Positions 1-9,633 of a stretch of 64,000 nt of DNA are shown piece by piece. Each line of letters opens with the position of its first letter. Position 1 is the stretch's first letter. Under the pieces are notes generated by a model. That model did no database searches. It saw nothing but the letters and a program-made list of their open reading frames with translations, and was not told where the DNA came from. A program made the translations under genes and the position numbers. Source of the stretch: Candidatus Sulfotelmatobacter sp. (GTDB taxonomy: Bacteria; Vulcanimicrobiota; Vulcanimicrobiia; Vulcanimicrobiales; Vulcanimicrobiaceae); assembly GCA_035504415.1 (NCBI GenBank), contig DATJRY010000005.1, forward strand, positions 161,061 through 225,060, given 5' to 3'.

Positions 1-1544
1 CGAGCCGGATCGACGAACGCCAGCGCCACGATCTCGTCGCGATTCGGACCCGAGAGCACCGCGTCGGTCAGCAGTCCACCGAAGCGCGCGACCAGCCGCG
101 TGCGCAGCGGCCCTGCGCTCACCCACGTCCCGGTCGCGAGCTTGAAATCCTCGGCGATCCGCCCGTCGAAGAAAAAGCCCTCCTCCGGCCGCGCCTCGTC
201 GACGAAGCGCAGCGCGTCGCCGATGCGATAGAACCCGTCCTCGTCGAAGGCTTCGCGCGTGCGGACCGGATCGCGAAAGTAGCCGGGCGTGATGTTGTCG
301 CCGCGCAAGCGCAGCTCGAGCTTGCCGTCGACCGGGACCAGCTTTGCCGTCACGCCCGGGATCGGCACGCCGACGTAGCCGGGTCCCGGTGCGAACCACG
401 GCGCGGCCAGCGCCGCCGGCGCCGTCTCGGTCGAGCCCAAGCTGGTCGTCATCAGGATGCGCTCGCCGGTCGTCGCGACCGCCAGCTCCTGCAGCGCGTC
501 CCACAGGTGCGGCGAAAGCCCCGCGCCGGAGTAGAACAGCACGCGCAGCCGCGAGAAGAATCGCTGCGCCAACGCCGGGTCGCGGCGCAGCGCGTCGATC
601 AGCAGCTCGTAGCCTTTGGGGACGTCGAAGTAGATGGTCGGCGCCACCTCGCGCAGCGCGCGCACCGTCTCGCCGAACAGCGCCGGCGCGGGCTTGCCGG
701 GGTTGACGTAGAGCGTCCCGCCGTTGGCCAGCACGATGCCCACGTTGTGATTGCCGCCGAAGGTATGGTTCCACGGCAGCCAGTCCAGGATCACCGGCGG
801 CTCGTCGGTCAGGAACGCGAGGAAGCCTTGGATCATACGCTGATTCGCGCACAGCATCCGGTGCGTGTTGACGACGCCTTTCGGCGTCCCGGTCGAGCCC
901 GACGTGAAGAGGATCTTCGCGATCGTGTCGGGGCCGACGGCAGCGTGCGCGCGGGCCAGCGCCGCGCCGGGCTCGGCCGCCAGCAGCGCGGCGAACGGCG
1001 TCGTCGCGCGCGCCGGATGCGGGGCCCGCGAGGTGACCAACTCCGCGTCGGGCGGCACGGCAGCGTCGATCGCGGCCGCGTAGGCCGCGCCGTCGCTCGC
1101 GTAGACCAGCCCCGGCGTCACCACCGCGAGCACCTCACGCAGCTTGCGGTGATCGGTCGAGACCAGCGAGTACGCGGTCGAGATCGGCGCGTACGGAACG
1201 CCGGCGTAGAGCGCGCCCAAGCCCAGCAGCGCGTGATCGACGGCGTTCTCCGAGAGGATGGCGACGCCGCGCTCGGCGGTGAGACCACGGTCGATCAACG
1301 CGGCGCCGATCGCGCGCGCCGCCGCCAGTGCCTGCGCGTACGTGACCCGCCGCCAGCCCTCGCCGTCGCGCTCGGCGACGAAGGCGCGCTCGGGCGCCCG
1401 GGCGGCCCAGTGCTCGAGGTGATCGGTCAGCCGGGCCGCGTAGGGACCCAGCGGCTCGCGGTTGCGCACGATGCGCGTGCCGTCGGAACGCCGCTCGACC
1501 TCGACCGCGCGCGAACCCAGCCGAACCGAGCGCACCTGGTGCAT
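1..1544 (-). CDS. fcs: Feruloyl-CoA synthase, 3'-truncated by the window edge
   Basis: ATP-dependent CoA ligation of ferulate and related hydroxycinnamates, the entry step of phenylpropanoid breakdown. I translated the minus strand from ATG at 1544; 514 residues are visible and no stop is reached at the window edge. The N-terminus ([19 protein letters not shown], then an EPLGPY...LEHWA stretch) is typical of the feruloyl-CoA synthase branch of the ANL superfamily, not of generic fatty-acyl-CoA ligases. The phosphate loop [10 protein letters not shown] lies near 880-910, followed by a [17 protein letters not shown] segment, and the GDALRF region is near the left end. No hydratase/lyase follows inside the window, but crotonases and an aldehyde dehydrogenase are encoded at 31-44 kb. 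Substrate is inferred from family resemblance. Confidence 0.88.
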   Translation of the reverse strand, partial: MHQVRSVRLGSRAVEVERRSDGTRIVRNREPLGPYAARLTDHLEHWAARAPERAFVAERDGEGWRRVTYAQALAAARAIGAALIDRGLTAERGVAILSENAVDHALLGLGALYAGVPYAPISTAYSLVSTDHRKLREVLAVVTPGLVYASDGAAYAAAIDAAVPPDAELVTSRAPHPARATTPFAALLAAEPGAALARAHAAVGPDTIAKILFTSGSTGTPKGVVNTHRMLCANQRMIQGFLAFLTDEPPVILDWLPWNHTFGGNHNVGIVLANGGTLYVNPGKPAPALFGETVRALREVAPTIYFDVPKGYELLIDALRRDPALAQRFFSRLRVLFYSGAGLSPHLWDALQELAVATTGERILMTTSLGSTETAPAALAAPWFAPGPGYVGVPIPGVTAKLVPVDGKLELRLRGDNITPGYFRDPVRTREAFDEDGFYRIGDALRFVDEARPEEGFFFDGRIAEDFKLATGTWVSAGPLRTRLVARFGGLLTDAVLSGPNRDEIVALAFVDPA

Positions 1545-1603
1545 GCCGCGACTATCCGGCGCGAGCACGAGCACTTCCCGCTCGCGCTCGCGCCGGGGCG
1601 CCG

Positions 1604-3514
1604 TCAGTCGTCCTGGCTGTTCTTGGCCGTGAAGCTGAAGGTGGCCGGCCCGTCGTCCCAGGTCGTCGACGAGTGGTCGAGCCACATCGAGCCACCGACC
1701 GTCCCGCCCATCGGAACGTTGAAGGTGTACGGCCCGAACTGACAGTTCTGACTCGACTGGTCGTCGTTGTCGTACTGCGTCTGCGTGATCGAGAACTCGA
1801 TCGAGAGGTCCTGGGCCAGCGTCGCGTCGACCGTGTACATGACGTTGTACTTGCCCGGGTTGTCGCAATCGATCCCCAGCGAGTTGAACACCTGACCGGG
1901 GCTGAGCGGGATCGACTGCTGGTCCGGTCCGATGCTGACGTTCTGCGTGCTCTCGAACCACGCGCTGTGCTGTCCGTTGTAGGTGTAGAGGATGTCGAGC
2001 CGCCGGAAGATGTCGGATGGCGGCTGCAGCGCGAGGTCGACGACGATGTTCGCGTTCGACGCCGTCAACGTGACCGTCTTCGACGTCGAGTACTCGTAGT
2101 TCTCGTAGAGAACCTGAGCGCTGATGTTGTACGAACCGATCCCGACGTGCTGGAGCTTGTAGGCGCCGTTGCCGTCGGTGTAGGCGTCCATCCCGTCGTA
2201 CAGCTTGACGTAGGCGTTCTTGACGGCCTGGCCGTTGACCGTCACCTTGCCCGAGACGCTGCCCCAGGTGATGACCTGCTTCCAGCGCGAGACCGTGTAC
2301 TGCTCGGGGTGCGCGTCGAGGAACTGCAGCGGCTCGGCGTACCCGAGCACGCCGAAGGGCGGCGCCTTCCACCAGCGGATGTTGTCGGGGCTGACGGCGT
2401 TGGCGTTGCCCGGCGTCTGCCAGGCGTTCGAGCCGTAGCCGTTGGCGGCGTTGTCGAAGGCGAAGGTGTTGAGCAGCTGATCGGTGATGTCGCTCGCGAT
2501 CGCGGTCGAGATGAACGGGATCTCGGAGATCCAGCCTTCCGCGTCGAGCACGTCCTGCTGGAAGATCCCGTTGAGGATGTTACCGCCGGTCGCGCGCTCG
2601 TCTTGCGTGTAGAAGAACAGCCCGTCGAGCATCTCCGGCCCGACCAGCGCGCCTTGCGCGACCGCGCTCGGCGTGAGGTCGCCTTCGGTGACGTATTGGT
2701 TGGTCGTCTCTTGGTGCACGCCGTTCTGGTGCATGCAGTACCAGACGAACGACGAGCAGACCGCCGGGATCGTCCCGGCCGCCCAGCCGGCGTCGGCCGG
2801 CGCGGTGTAGGTGAGCGCCATCTCGGGCTTGGTGTAGCAGTAGAACCGGTAGTGCGCTTTCGGCGCGACGACGACGTTGCCGTTGGCGTCGACCTGTCCG
2901 CCGTGGCTGCGCGCGTAATCGGCGACGGTCATCAGCTTGGCGCGGGTCGCCGCGCTCTCGGGATCCGGCTTGACGACCAGCGGCGGCGTCAGCACGAACT
3001 GATCGTTGTCGGTGTTGCCGATCGCCTCGGCGTCGAAGCCGGCGATGCTGTACTTCTTCCCGTTGGGGTCGATCCAGGTCTCGCCGTTGAGCGCCGCGTC
3101 GATCGTCTGGGTGACCGAACCCGGCCACAAGTAGGTCAGCACGTCGGGTTGGATGCCGCCCGCGCCGGCCAGACCCTGGGTGTAGTCGGGCAGCCGGTCC
3201 TCCGAGGCCGTGCAGTGGGTGACCTCGACGAAGTTCTTCGACATGATCCCGGAGTGCGAGTGATACTGCGGCGGAGACATCGCGCGCAGGAGCTGCGAGA
3301 TGATCGAGGTGCCGCCCGGCGCGAGGATGACGTCGCCCTTGAGCGCGTTCTGGAACTCGGCCGGCATCATCACCGTCTCGGTGACGTCGGTCAGCTGGCA
3401 GACGAGTTGGTGCGCGGCGGCGGTCGACGCGTCGCTGGTCGAGATGTTGTCGGGATCGCAGATTTGGCCGGCCGCGACGGGACCCGGCACGGGTGGTGGT
3501 GGCAGTCCTGCCAT
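1604..3514 (-). CDS. Permuted papain-like (YiiX/NlpC-P60 type) protein with a CarboxypepD_reg-like domain
   Basis: A 636-residue protein of unknown function. Residues about 58-100 contain GDVILAPGGTS followed by HSHSGI (His87), and C253 sits in CSSFVWYC. His before Cys is the order found in circularly permuted papain-like folds (YiiX/LRAT/NlpC relatives), so a hydrolase or acyltransferase is plausible. Residues about 419-505 form a beta-sandwich of the carboxypeptidase-regulatory type (SGKVTVNGQAVKNAYVKLYD). The last ~130 residues are not recognised. There is no signal peptide or membrane segment although the domains resemble those of secreted proteins. ATG at 3514 is preceded by AAGGGGG overlapping the stop of the upstream PKD gene, so the two are probably translated together. 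Exact substrate unknown. Confidence 0.6.
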   Translation of the reverse strand: MAGLPPPPVPGPVAAGQICDPDNISTSDASTAAAHQLVCQLTDVTETVMMPAEFQNALKGDVILAPGGTSIISQLLRAMSPPQYHSHSGIMSKNFVEVTHCTASEDRLPDYTQGLAGAGGIQPDVLTYLWPGSVTQTIDAALNGETWIDPNGKKYSIAGFDAEAIGNTDNDQFVLTPPLVVKPDPESAATRAKLMTVADYARSHGGQVDANGNVVVAPKAHYRFYCYTKPEMALTYTAPADAGWAAGTIPAVCSSFVWYCMHQNGVHQETTNQYVTEGDLTPSAVAQGALVGPEMLDGLFFYTQDERATGGNILNGIFQQDVLDAEGWISEIPFISTAIASDITDQLLNTFAFDNAANGYGSNAWQTPGNANAVSPDNIRWWKAPPFGVLGYAEPLQFLDAHPEQYTVSRWKQVITWGSVSGKVTVNGQAVKNAYVKLYDGMDAYTDGNGAYKLQHVGIGSYNISAQVLYENYEYSTSKTVTLTASNANIVVDLALQPPSDIFRRLDILYTYNGQHSAWFESTQNVSIGPDQQSIPLSPGQVFNSLGIDCDNPGKYNVMYTVDATLAQDLSIEFSITQTQYDNDDQSSQNCQFGPYTFNVPMGGTVGGSMWLDHSSTTWDDGPATFSFTAKNSQDD

Positions 3515-3518
3515 GATC

Positions 3519-5060
3519 TTAGGCCCCCTTCTGGCTGGCGGAGAGAATTCCGGAACGGATCGCGGCGCGTGCCTGCGACTTGGCCGCGACGGTATGCGGC
3601 GGCGTCGAGAGCGCGATCGCGACGGTGTTGGTCGCCTCGTCGGCGGAGATCGCGCCGGCGTCGGCCGCGAGCTTGAGCTTCGGGTCGGTCGCGACCGTCA
3701 GCGCGGCCTTGCTGAAGTTCGCCAGGTCGAGGGTGATCTTCGGCGCGCTCGCCGCTTGCGTCAGCCACGCGCCGCCGCTCTGCGTGAGCGGGATGCGGAA
3801 GGTGCGCGAGAACAGCACGGGCGTCGTCGTGTTGCCCGACTTGAAGCTGCCCTTGTAGTACACGATGAAGCCGGGGACGGCGCTGCCGAGCTTGGTGGCC
3901 GCGCTCAGCTCCGAGATCGGGATGACGATCCCGAAAGCGCTGGCGCCGTTGGCCTTGATCGTGATCGGCGTCTTCATGGTGGTGAAGGTCGGCGCCGGGA
4001 GCTGCGCGTCGACGTTGTCGCTGGTCGGCGTGAAGCCCATCGACGTCAGCGTGATCGGCTCGGCCTCGACGTTGTAGACGGTCATCGAAGCCGTGAAGCC
4101 GACACCCTTTTGGAAGTTCGCATAGACGTCGGAGTCGACGTTGGGGACGATCGTCCCGAACTGCTTGCACATCTCGTACGCCGAGTTGAGCACCAGCGTG
4201 CGGGTCACGGTGACGTTGTCGTGCACGGAGGTGCAGGTCACGTCGAAGGGCTGCGAGACCATCCCCACCTTGATGGCCGGGAAGTAGTCGTGGGTGACGG
4301 TCGGCGACTGCGTCGTCGCCGTCGTCCCGTCGCCGAAGTTCCACTTGTAGCTGGTCTGCTGCGGCGTCACCGTCAGGTTCAGCGATGGCACCACGGTGTA
4401 CGCCGCGGTCGCCTTGACGTCGTTCGCGAGCGCTTGCGTCTGCGTCGCGTGCACGGTGCGCTGCGCGGCGGGCACGGCGGAGATGGCCTTGTCGAGCACG
4501 GTCGGCGGCGCCGGCACCACGGCCGGGCGGGTCGTGGTCGACGTGACCTCGGGCTTCGCCGCGGCCGCGGCGGCAGCAGCCGCCGCCGCGGGCGTGGCGG
4601 GCGGCGGGACGGGCAGCTCGGCGCCCAACGAGAACGTCGCGACGTAGTGCGCACCGATCGTCTGGGTGAGCTGCAGCTTGGCGACGGGCGTGATGATCGG
4701 CGCCGTCAGCGTGCGCCGGAAGGTGACCGCGTCGCCGGCGACGGTGACCGTCGCCGTCGCCGTTTCGCTCTGCGTGCCGTGCACGGCGCGAATCAGCAGC
4801 GTGCGGGTGCCGGCGCCCAGATACTGCACGTACCTGTGCGCGGTGGGAACGCCGTCGATCGTCACCGTGACGGGCGAGTTCGCCGCGTACGGCTTCCCGG
4901 AGCCGTCGAGAACTTCGATCAGCACCGACTGTCCCGGACGAGCCGTGCTCGGCGAGACCGTCACCGACCCGATCAGCTTCTCGGCGAGGATGATCGGTGA
5001 TTTGAGCAGCACGTCACCGCTGACGACGGATGCCGTCGCCGGTGTGGTGGTTTCAGCCAT
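3519..5060 (-). CDS. PKD-domain protein of unknown function
   Basis: A 513-residue protein starting at ATG 5060, chosen over upstream in-frame codons because GGAGG sits six bases before it. Residues 30-110 look like an Ig-like fold, residues 157-168 are a run of alanines after a PVPPP linker, and residues 239-260 (YKWNFGDGTTATT...HDYF) are a recognisable PKD signature. The C-terminal half is beta-rich with alternating Thr/Val. No signal peptide, lipobox or transmembrane helix is evident, unusual for PKD proteins, which are mostly extracellular. The gene is five bases upstream of the permuted-papain gene and a good sigma70-like promoter lies 95 bases upstream. A structural or adhesive partner for the downstream protein is a guess. 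Confidence 0.6.
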   Translation of the reverse strand: MAETTTPATASVVSGDVLLKSPIILAEKLIGSVTVSPSTARPGQSVLIEVLDGSGKPYAANSPVTVTIDGVPTAHRYVQYLGAGTRTLLIRAVHGTQSETATATVTVAGDAVTFRRTLTAPIITPVAKLQLTQTIGAHYVATFSLGAELPVPPPATPAAAAAAAAAAAKPEVTSTTTRPAVVPAPPTVLDKAISAVPAAQRTVHATQTQALANDVKATAAYTVVPSLNLTVTPQQTSYKWNFGDGTTATTQSPTVTHDYFPAIKVGMVSQPFDVTCTSVHDNVTVTRTLVLNSAYEMCKQFGTIVPNVDSDVYANFQKGVGFTASMTVYNVEAEPITLTSMGFTPTSDNVDAQLPAPTFTTMKTPITIKANGASAFGIVIPISELSAATKLGSAVPGFIVYYKGSFKSGNTTTPVLFSRTFRIPLTQSGGAWLTQAASAPKITLDLANFSKAALTVATDPKLKLAADAGAISADEATNTVAIALSTPPHTVAAKSQARAAIRSGILSASQKGA

Positions 5061-5156
5061 GGAGCGCCTCCGAATGGGGCGAGAAGCGTGAGGCGCATCC
5101 GGCGCACGGAGCATCGCTCCGGCGGAAGACCTCACTGACCGATGGACTGCCGGGCC

Positions 5157-5185
5157 ACTATAGCGCATCGCGAGCGCGTCCACAA
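5157..5185 (-). promoter_or_regulatory. Candidate sigma70-like promoter for the PKD/papain-like pair
   Basis: Reading the minus strand, TTGTGG (5180-5185) is followed after exactly 17 bases by TATAGT (5157-5162), about 95 bases upstream of the ATG at 5060. It lies in the 207-base gap after the stressosome operon. No operator is obvious. Assignment is by eye. Confidence 0.5.
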
Positions 5186-5267
5186 GGGGCGCGCGTCAAC
5201 TGGTCGCGATGTGCGCCGACGCACCGACGCTCGCCCGTCCTGCGCACGAGCGATCCCGCGCGGGTGA

Positions 5268-6851
5268 TCAGCGCGTGCGGCGCATGGCGACGATCGCGAT
5301 GTCGTCGGTCACGTTCGTGGGCCCGGCGTCGCGCACGACGCGATCGCACAGCGCGTCCAGCTCGCCGCGGCCGTCGGCCACCGCGCGCGCGAGCCGCTCG
5401 AGGCCCTCTTCGATCGTCTCGCGGCGCCGTTCGATCAGCCCGTCGGTGAACAGAAGGAACAGATCGTCGCGCTCGAGCGCGAAGTCGTGCTCGGGCGCGG
5501 CTGCCGCTTCCACGCCGAGCAGCGGACCGCCGATCGGCAAGAAGCTCACGCCGCCGCGCGTCTGCAGCAGCGGCGGCGGATGCCCGGCGTTGGCCAAGGT
5601 GCCGCGGCCGTCGGTCGGATCGTAGACCGCGCAGCAGACCGTCGCGGTGACGTCGGGATGGAAGCGCAGCAGCAACCGGTTCAAGCGGACCAGCATGGCG
5701 CCCGGGCCGTGTCCCTCGAGCATGTACGAGCGAATCGCGGTCCGCAGCTGCGCCATCACCGCCGCGGCCTCCAGCGAGTGGCCGACCACGTCGCCGATCG
5801 CCACCACGATCCGGCCGTCCTCGAGGGTGAAGATCTCGTAGAAGTCGCCGCCGACCTCGGCGTGCTCGGCGCTGGCTTGGTAGCGCACGGCGATATCGAC
5901 GCCCGGAATCGCGGGCACGACGTCCGGCAACAGGTTCCTCTGCAGCGTCAGCGCGATCTGCCGCTCGACGTCGAACGAACGCGCGTTGCGCAGCGCGATT
6001 CCGGCGGCGCGCGCGTACTGCTTGAGCACGACCTCCGCCTCGTCGCCGAAGGTGCGGATCGACGGCGACGCCGCGTGGCCGACCAGCAGAAAGCCGTGCA
6101 CGCCCACCGGATCGCTGAACTCGGCGACCAGGAACGCGGGGACGCGCGCGACCGGCAGGACGCCCGCCAGCGCCGCCGCGCCGATCGAGGCGCGACCGGC
6201 CAGGACGCGCCGCGCGGCGTGCAGCACGGTCGCGTCGTGATCGTACAGCACCGGCTCGTCGCCCGGCGCGGCGCCCGCCAGGAAGCTGCGTTCGCCGACC
6301 ACGGCGGTTGCGATGGCGGTCGTCTCGAACAGCGCGGCCGCCTCGCCCGCGATCGCGATCAAAAGGTGCTCGAGCGTCGGCGCCTCGTTGAGCGCGTGGG
6401 TCGCATCGTTGAGCGCGCGCAGCCGGCGCGCCAACAGCGTGGCCGTGCGCTCGGCGGTCGCACCGCGCAACAGCGCTTCGACGCTGGCCAACAGCTCTTC
6501 GCGCTCGAGCGGCTCGACCAAATACCCCTCGGCGCCGCGGCGCAGTCCCTCGGAACGATCGGCCGGCTGGATCGCCGTCGCCGAGACGTGCAGCACCGGA
6601 ATCGCGCCCGTCTCCGCGCCGGCCTTGACCCGCTCGCAGACCTCGTACCCGGTCATGTCGGGCAGGTTGATGTCGAGCACGAGCAGGTCGGGCTGCTCGG
6701 AGAGGACGAGGTCGAGCGCCTCGGCGCCGGTCTTCCCTTCGATCACGTCGTAGCCGGCGCGGCGCAGCCACGTCGCCAAGACGTACCGGTTGCTCTCGCT
6801 GTCGTCGACGACGAGGATGCGGGTCCCCTCCGGGTTGGATGCGTACGTCAC
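5268..6851 (-). CDS. Response regulator with SpoIIE-type PP2C phosphatase output
   Basis: 527 residues from GTG 6851, which overlaps the stop of the upstream kinase gene as GTGA. Residues 11-125 are a receiver domain (RILVVDDSESN, phospho-acceptor D60 in LLVLDINLPD). A middle region of about 160 residues resembles a GAF domain. Residues about 315-527 are a SpoIIE/RsbU-type PP2C phosphatase with EVGGDFYEIF, GDVVGHSLEAA, NAGHPPP and LLFTDGLIERR. Such proteins dephosphorylate STAS-domain anti-anti-sigma factors. As last gene of the rsbRST operon it is probably an output or feedback arm controlled by phosphotransfer from the adjacent hybrid kinase. No cognate STAS/anti-sigma pair with a sigma factor is in the window, so the final target is open. 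Confidence 0.85.
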   Translation of the reverse strand: MTYASNPEGTRILVVDDSESNRYVLATWLRRAGYDVIEGKTGAEALDLVLSEQPDLLVLDINLPDMTGYEVCERVKAGAETGAIPVLHVSATAIQPADRSEGLRRGAEGYLVEPLEREELLASVEALLRGATAERTATLLARRLRALNDATHALNEAPTLEHLLIAIAGEAAALFETTAIATAVVGERSFLAGAAPGDEPVLYDHDATVLHAARRVLAGRASIGAAALAGVLPVARVPAFLVAEFSDPVGVHGFLLVGHAASPSIRTFGDEAEVVLKQYARAAGIALRNARSFDVERQIALTLQRNLLPDVVPAIPGVDIAVRYQASAEHAEVGGDFYEIFTLEDGRIVVAIGDVVGHSLEAAAVMAQLRTAIRSYMLEGHGPGAMLVRLNRLLLRFHPDVTATVCCAVYDPTDGRGTLANAGHPPPLLQTRGGVSFLPIGGPLLGVEAAAAPEHDFALERDDLFLLFTDGLIERRRETIEEGLERLARAVADGRGELDALCDRVVRDAGPTNVTDDIAIVAMRRTR

Positions 6852-8620
6852 GTCGGCAATACCGCGTGGTCGAGCGCATCGGCGATCGCGCCCTGCACGA
6901 CCTCGCGGCTGATGTTGCTCTTCGCCAGCAGCGCCGCGGCAGACCCCAGCGTGGTGCGGACGTTCGGCGAGAGCTCGACGGAGGTCACGATCACGACCGG
7001 GATCGCGCGCAGAGCCGGGTCGCCGCTCATCTCGGCGAGGACGGCGGCGCCGTCCAGGTCGGGCATGCACAAGTCGAGGAAGGCCAGCGTCGGGGCGCGC
7101 TCGCGCAGCAGCTTGAGTCCCTCGATCCCGCCGCGCGCCTCGAGCACCTGTCCCGCCACGCCTTGCAGCATCCCGCGCAGCGCGGTCCGGAAGCCGTCGT
7201 CGTCGTCGACGATCAGCACGGTCGGCACCGACACCGCGCGGGCCGGCTGCTGCCCCGGCGTCCGCACCGCGCGCAACAGCGGCTGCCAGAGCAGCGGCAA
7301 GCGGATCGTGAACGTGCTGCCGCGGCCGGGATCGCTCTCGACCGCCATCTCGCCGCCCAGCGTCTGCGTGAGCCGGCGCGCGTAGGGTAAGCCCAGGCCG
7401 GTCCCCTTCTGCTCCGCCTGCAACGGACCGCGCACCTGATAGAACTCTTCGAAGATCCGCTCGATGTCCTCGCGCGCGATCCCGATTCCGCTGTCGCTGA
7501 CGGTGATCTCGACGCTGTGCGACGAGTCGGCGCGCGCGTGCAGCCGAACCGTCCCGTCCGGGGTGAACTTCAACGCGTTGGTCAGCAGGTTGCGCAGCAC
7601 CTGACCGAGCAGCTGCGGGTCGGTCTCGACCGGCGGCAAATCGGGCTCGACCGCGACCTGGAGGCTCACGCCCGCGCGCGCCAGCGGACGCAGCGCGCCG
7701 CGCAGCTCGCCGAAGAGCTGACCGAGGTCGACGGATTGCACGTCGGGCTCGATGCGTCCCGACTCCGCCTTGGCCAAATCGAGCAGCTGGTTGACCAGCA
7801 GCAGCAGCTCGGAACCGGACACGCGGATGAGCGCCAACTGTTGGCGCTGCGCGCTGGTGAGCTGCTCCGAGGCCGGATCGAGCAGCAGCCGCGCCAGCGC
7901 GAGGACCGAGTTGACCGGGCTGCGCAGCTCGTGACTGACGTTGGCGAGAAAACGGCTCTTGGCTTCGTTCGCCTGGTTGAGACGCACGGTCTTGTCGTCG
8001 ATCTCGGCGTACAGTGCGACGACGCCGCGATTGGTCTCCTCGAGCTCGTCGGCCAACTGCGCGTACATCGCCATCACGCCGCGGTTGGTCTCCTCGAGCT
8101 CGCCGTTGAGCTGCTCGAGCTGGTCTTGCCGTTCGCGCAAGGCCGAGAGCGTCGCGATCAAGTCGCGGTTCTCCAGCCGCAGCTCGTCCAGCGCGCTCGG
8201 CGAGGTGATGCCCGCGAGCGCGGTGCGCAGCTCCTCTTCGCTCTGCCGGCGCGGCGCGCCCGGCCGCGGGCGCATCAGCACGCCGATCGCGCTGGTGCGC
8301 GCACCGTCGCTCACCTCGACGTCCTCGACCAGCCGGCGCGCGGCTTGCAGCCCGACGATCCCGGTGTCGACCCGTGCGCCGCTGCGCGGGAAGTTCTCGA
8401 ACGCGACGTGCAGCGCGCCGTCGCCGCGCAAGGTGAAGATCGCCCGCGCTTTGCGACTGCCGCCGGCCAACGATTCGCGTCCCAGCTCGCTCAGCGCGGT
8501 GGCGAAGCGGACCTGGTCCGCTTCGTCGCAGCCGATTCCGGCGGCGGCGACGCGCGCCGCCTGCCGGAGGGCGAAGACGTCCTCGGCACGCTCGATCGGG
8601 AGCGTCGCGACGTCGCTCAC
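6848..8620 (-). CDS. Hybrid sensor histidine kinase with N-terminal RsbT-like domain and C-terminal receiver
   Basis: 590 residues; GTG 8620 overlaps the upstream stop by GTGA. Residues 1-120 resemble an RsbT/anti-sigma ATPase fold, but the N-box motif reads LSELGRESLAGG and lacks the catalytic Asn, so this part may be a binding module. Residues 145-220 form a coiled coil containing the phrase ELEETNRGV twice. HisKA follows with H230 in NVSHELRSP, then HATPase_c (N348, DSGIGI, GTGLGL) and a receiver domain with D516 in LAFLDLCMPD. No membrane segment is seen, so the kinase is cytoplasmic. The gene order suggests the stressosome releases a switch protein that acts on this kinase, which then signals to the following receiver-phosphatase. 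Confidence 0.87.
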   Translation of the reverse strand: MSDVATLPIERAEDVFALRQAARVAAAGIGCDEADQVRFATALSELGRESLAGGSRKARAIFTLRGDGALHVAFENFPRSGARVDTGIVGLQAARRLVEDVEVSDGARTSAIGVLMRPRPGAPRRQSEEELRTALAGITSPSALDELRLENRDLIATLSALRERQDQLEQLNGELEETNRGVMAMYAQLADELEETNRGVVALYAEIDDKTVRLNQANEAKSRFLANVSHELRSPVNSVLALARLLLDPASEQLTSAQRQQLALIRVSGSELLLLVNQLLDLAKAESGRIEPDVQSVDLGQLFGELRGALRPLARAGVSLQVAVEPDLPPVETDPQLLGQVLRNLLTNALKFTPDGTVRLHARADSSHSVEITVSDSGIGIAREDIERIFEEFYQVRGPLQAEQKGTGLGLPYARRLTQTLGGEMAVESDPGRGSTFTIRLPLLWQPLLRAVRTPGQQPARAVSVPTVLIVDDDDGFRTALRGMLQGVAGQVLEARGGIEGLKLLRERAPTLAFLDLCMPDLDGAAVLAEMSGDPALRAIPVVIVTSVELSPNVRTTLGSAAALLAKSNISREVVQGAIADALDHAVLPT

Positions 8621-9633
8621 GAGGCGCGCGCCACCGCGATCGACGCGTCGTCGCGCCGCACCCCGGCGTCGCGCATCAGCGTCGCCGCCACCAGGTGCGG
8701 ATCGCGCGCGCGCAAGCCGGGATACGCGTCCAGGTCCCACTTCGAAGAGAGCCCGTCGGAGTGCAGCAGCACCAGCGATCGCGGCGCCAGCGGCACCGTC
8801 ACCTCGCGGATCGTGCGCGCGTTGTTGCCGACGATGCCGGCCGAGGACACCAACGCGCGACGGCGCTCGCCGTCGTCGATCCAGGCCGCGACGTTGCCGA
8901 CGCCGGCGAACGTCAGCGACGCGCTGCTCGGGTCGATCCGCACGATCGCGACGGCCGCGCCGCGCGTGCCGCGCAACGCCTGGTCGAGCCGTTTGAGCGT
9001 GCTCGCGGGGTTCGGATCGGACTCGCCCGCGGTGAAGGCCCGCACCGCGGCGCGCGCGGCGATCGCCGCGATCTCGCCGTGGCCGAGCCCGTCGACCAGG
9101 GCGACGCTGGTCGCCTCACCGTCGAGGCGGTACGCGCAGGCGTCGCCGCAGACCGCCTCGCCGTTCATCGGGCGCGTGATCGCGGCGATCCGCGGCGGCC
9201 GCTGCGCGGTCGGCTGGCGCCAGAACGTCGCGATCGTGACCGTGCCGCGCCCGACGACCGAGTGACTGTCGAACCAGCTGGCGAGCCGCATCGCGGCGCC
9301 CAGGCCGATGCCGAGCGTTCCGGACGTCGAATGGTGGTCGATCGACGACGCGGCGAGATCGGCCATCCCGGGACCGGCGTCGACGACGACCAGCTCGACG
9401 GCGGCGTCGTTCGGAATGCGGCGCAGGCGAACCAAGATCGCGCCCGCGACCGCGTGCCGGTAAAGGTTGGTGGCCAGCTCGGTCGCCGCGATGGCGACCT
9501 CGCCTGCACGGTGTTCGTCGAAGCCCAGCCGCCGGGCCAACGCGCTGGCCGCGCGTCGCACGCTTCCCGGTGCGCTCTCGTCCTCGACGGGAATCCAGGC
9601 GATGTCCTCGACCGGCTCGTTCAGCGCTTCCAC
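8617..9633 (-). CDS. Fusion of anti-sigma-type ATPase and RsbX/SpoIIE-type PP2C phosphatase
   Basis: 338 residues. Residues about 15-140 are an RsbT/RsbW-like GHKL ATPase (TELATNLYRHA with N55, DAGPGM, GTLGIGLGA). Residues about 150-338 are a compact PP2C phosphatase (GEAVCGDACAYR, VDGLGHG, HSDGLSSKW, RRDDASIAV), like RsbX, which resets phosphorylated RsbR and RsbS. The start is GTG 9633, thirteen bases inside rsbT, so translation is coupled. Combining kinase-like and phosphatase modules after rsbRST is known from non-Bacillus stressosome loci; here it would turn off or reset the complex. Whether the ATPase half still phosphorylates anything is unknown. Confidence 0.82.
   Translation of the reverse strand: MEALNEPVEDIAWIPVEDESAPGSVRRAASALARRLGFDEHRAGEVAIAATELATNLYRHAVAGAILVRLRRIPNDAAVELVVVDAGPGMADLAASSIDHHSTSGTLGIGLGAAMRLASWFDSHSVVGRGTVTIATFWRQPTAQRPPRIAAITRPMNGEAVCGDACAYRLDGEATSVALVDGLGHGEIAAIAARAAVRAFTAGESDPNPASTLKRLDQALRGTRGAAVAIVRIDPSSASLTFAGVGNVAAWIDDGERRRALVSSAGIVGNNARTIREVTVPLAPRSLVLLHSDGLSSKWDLDAYPGLRARDPHLVAATLMRDAGVRRDDASIAVARAS

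Noticed and set aside
1673..3676. Long antisense open frame over the papain-like gene
   Set aside because: Arg/Val-rich shadow of a high-GC gene on the other strand; no start signal or domain.
4555..4600. Microsatellite-like repeat encoding poly-alanine
   Set aside because: Mixed GCG/GCC/GCA codons and only twelve residues; a linker, not a mobile or regulatory repeat.
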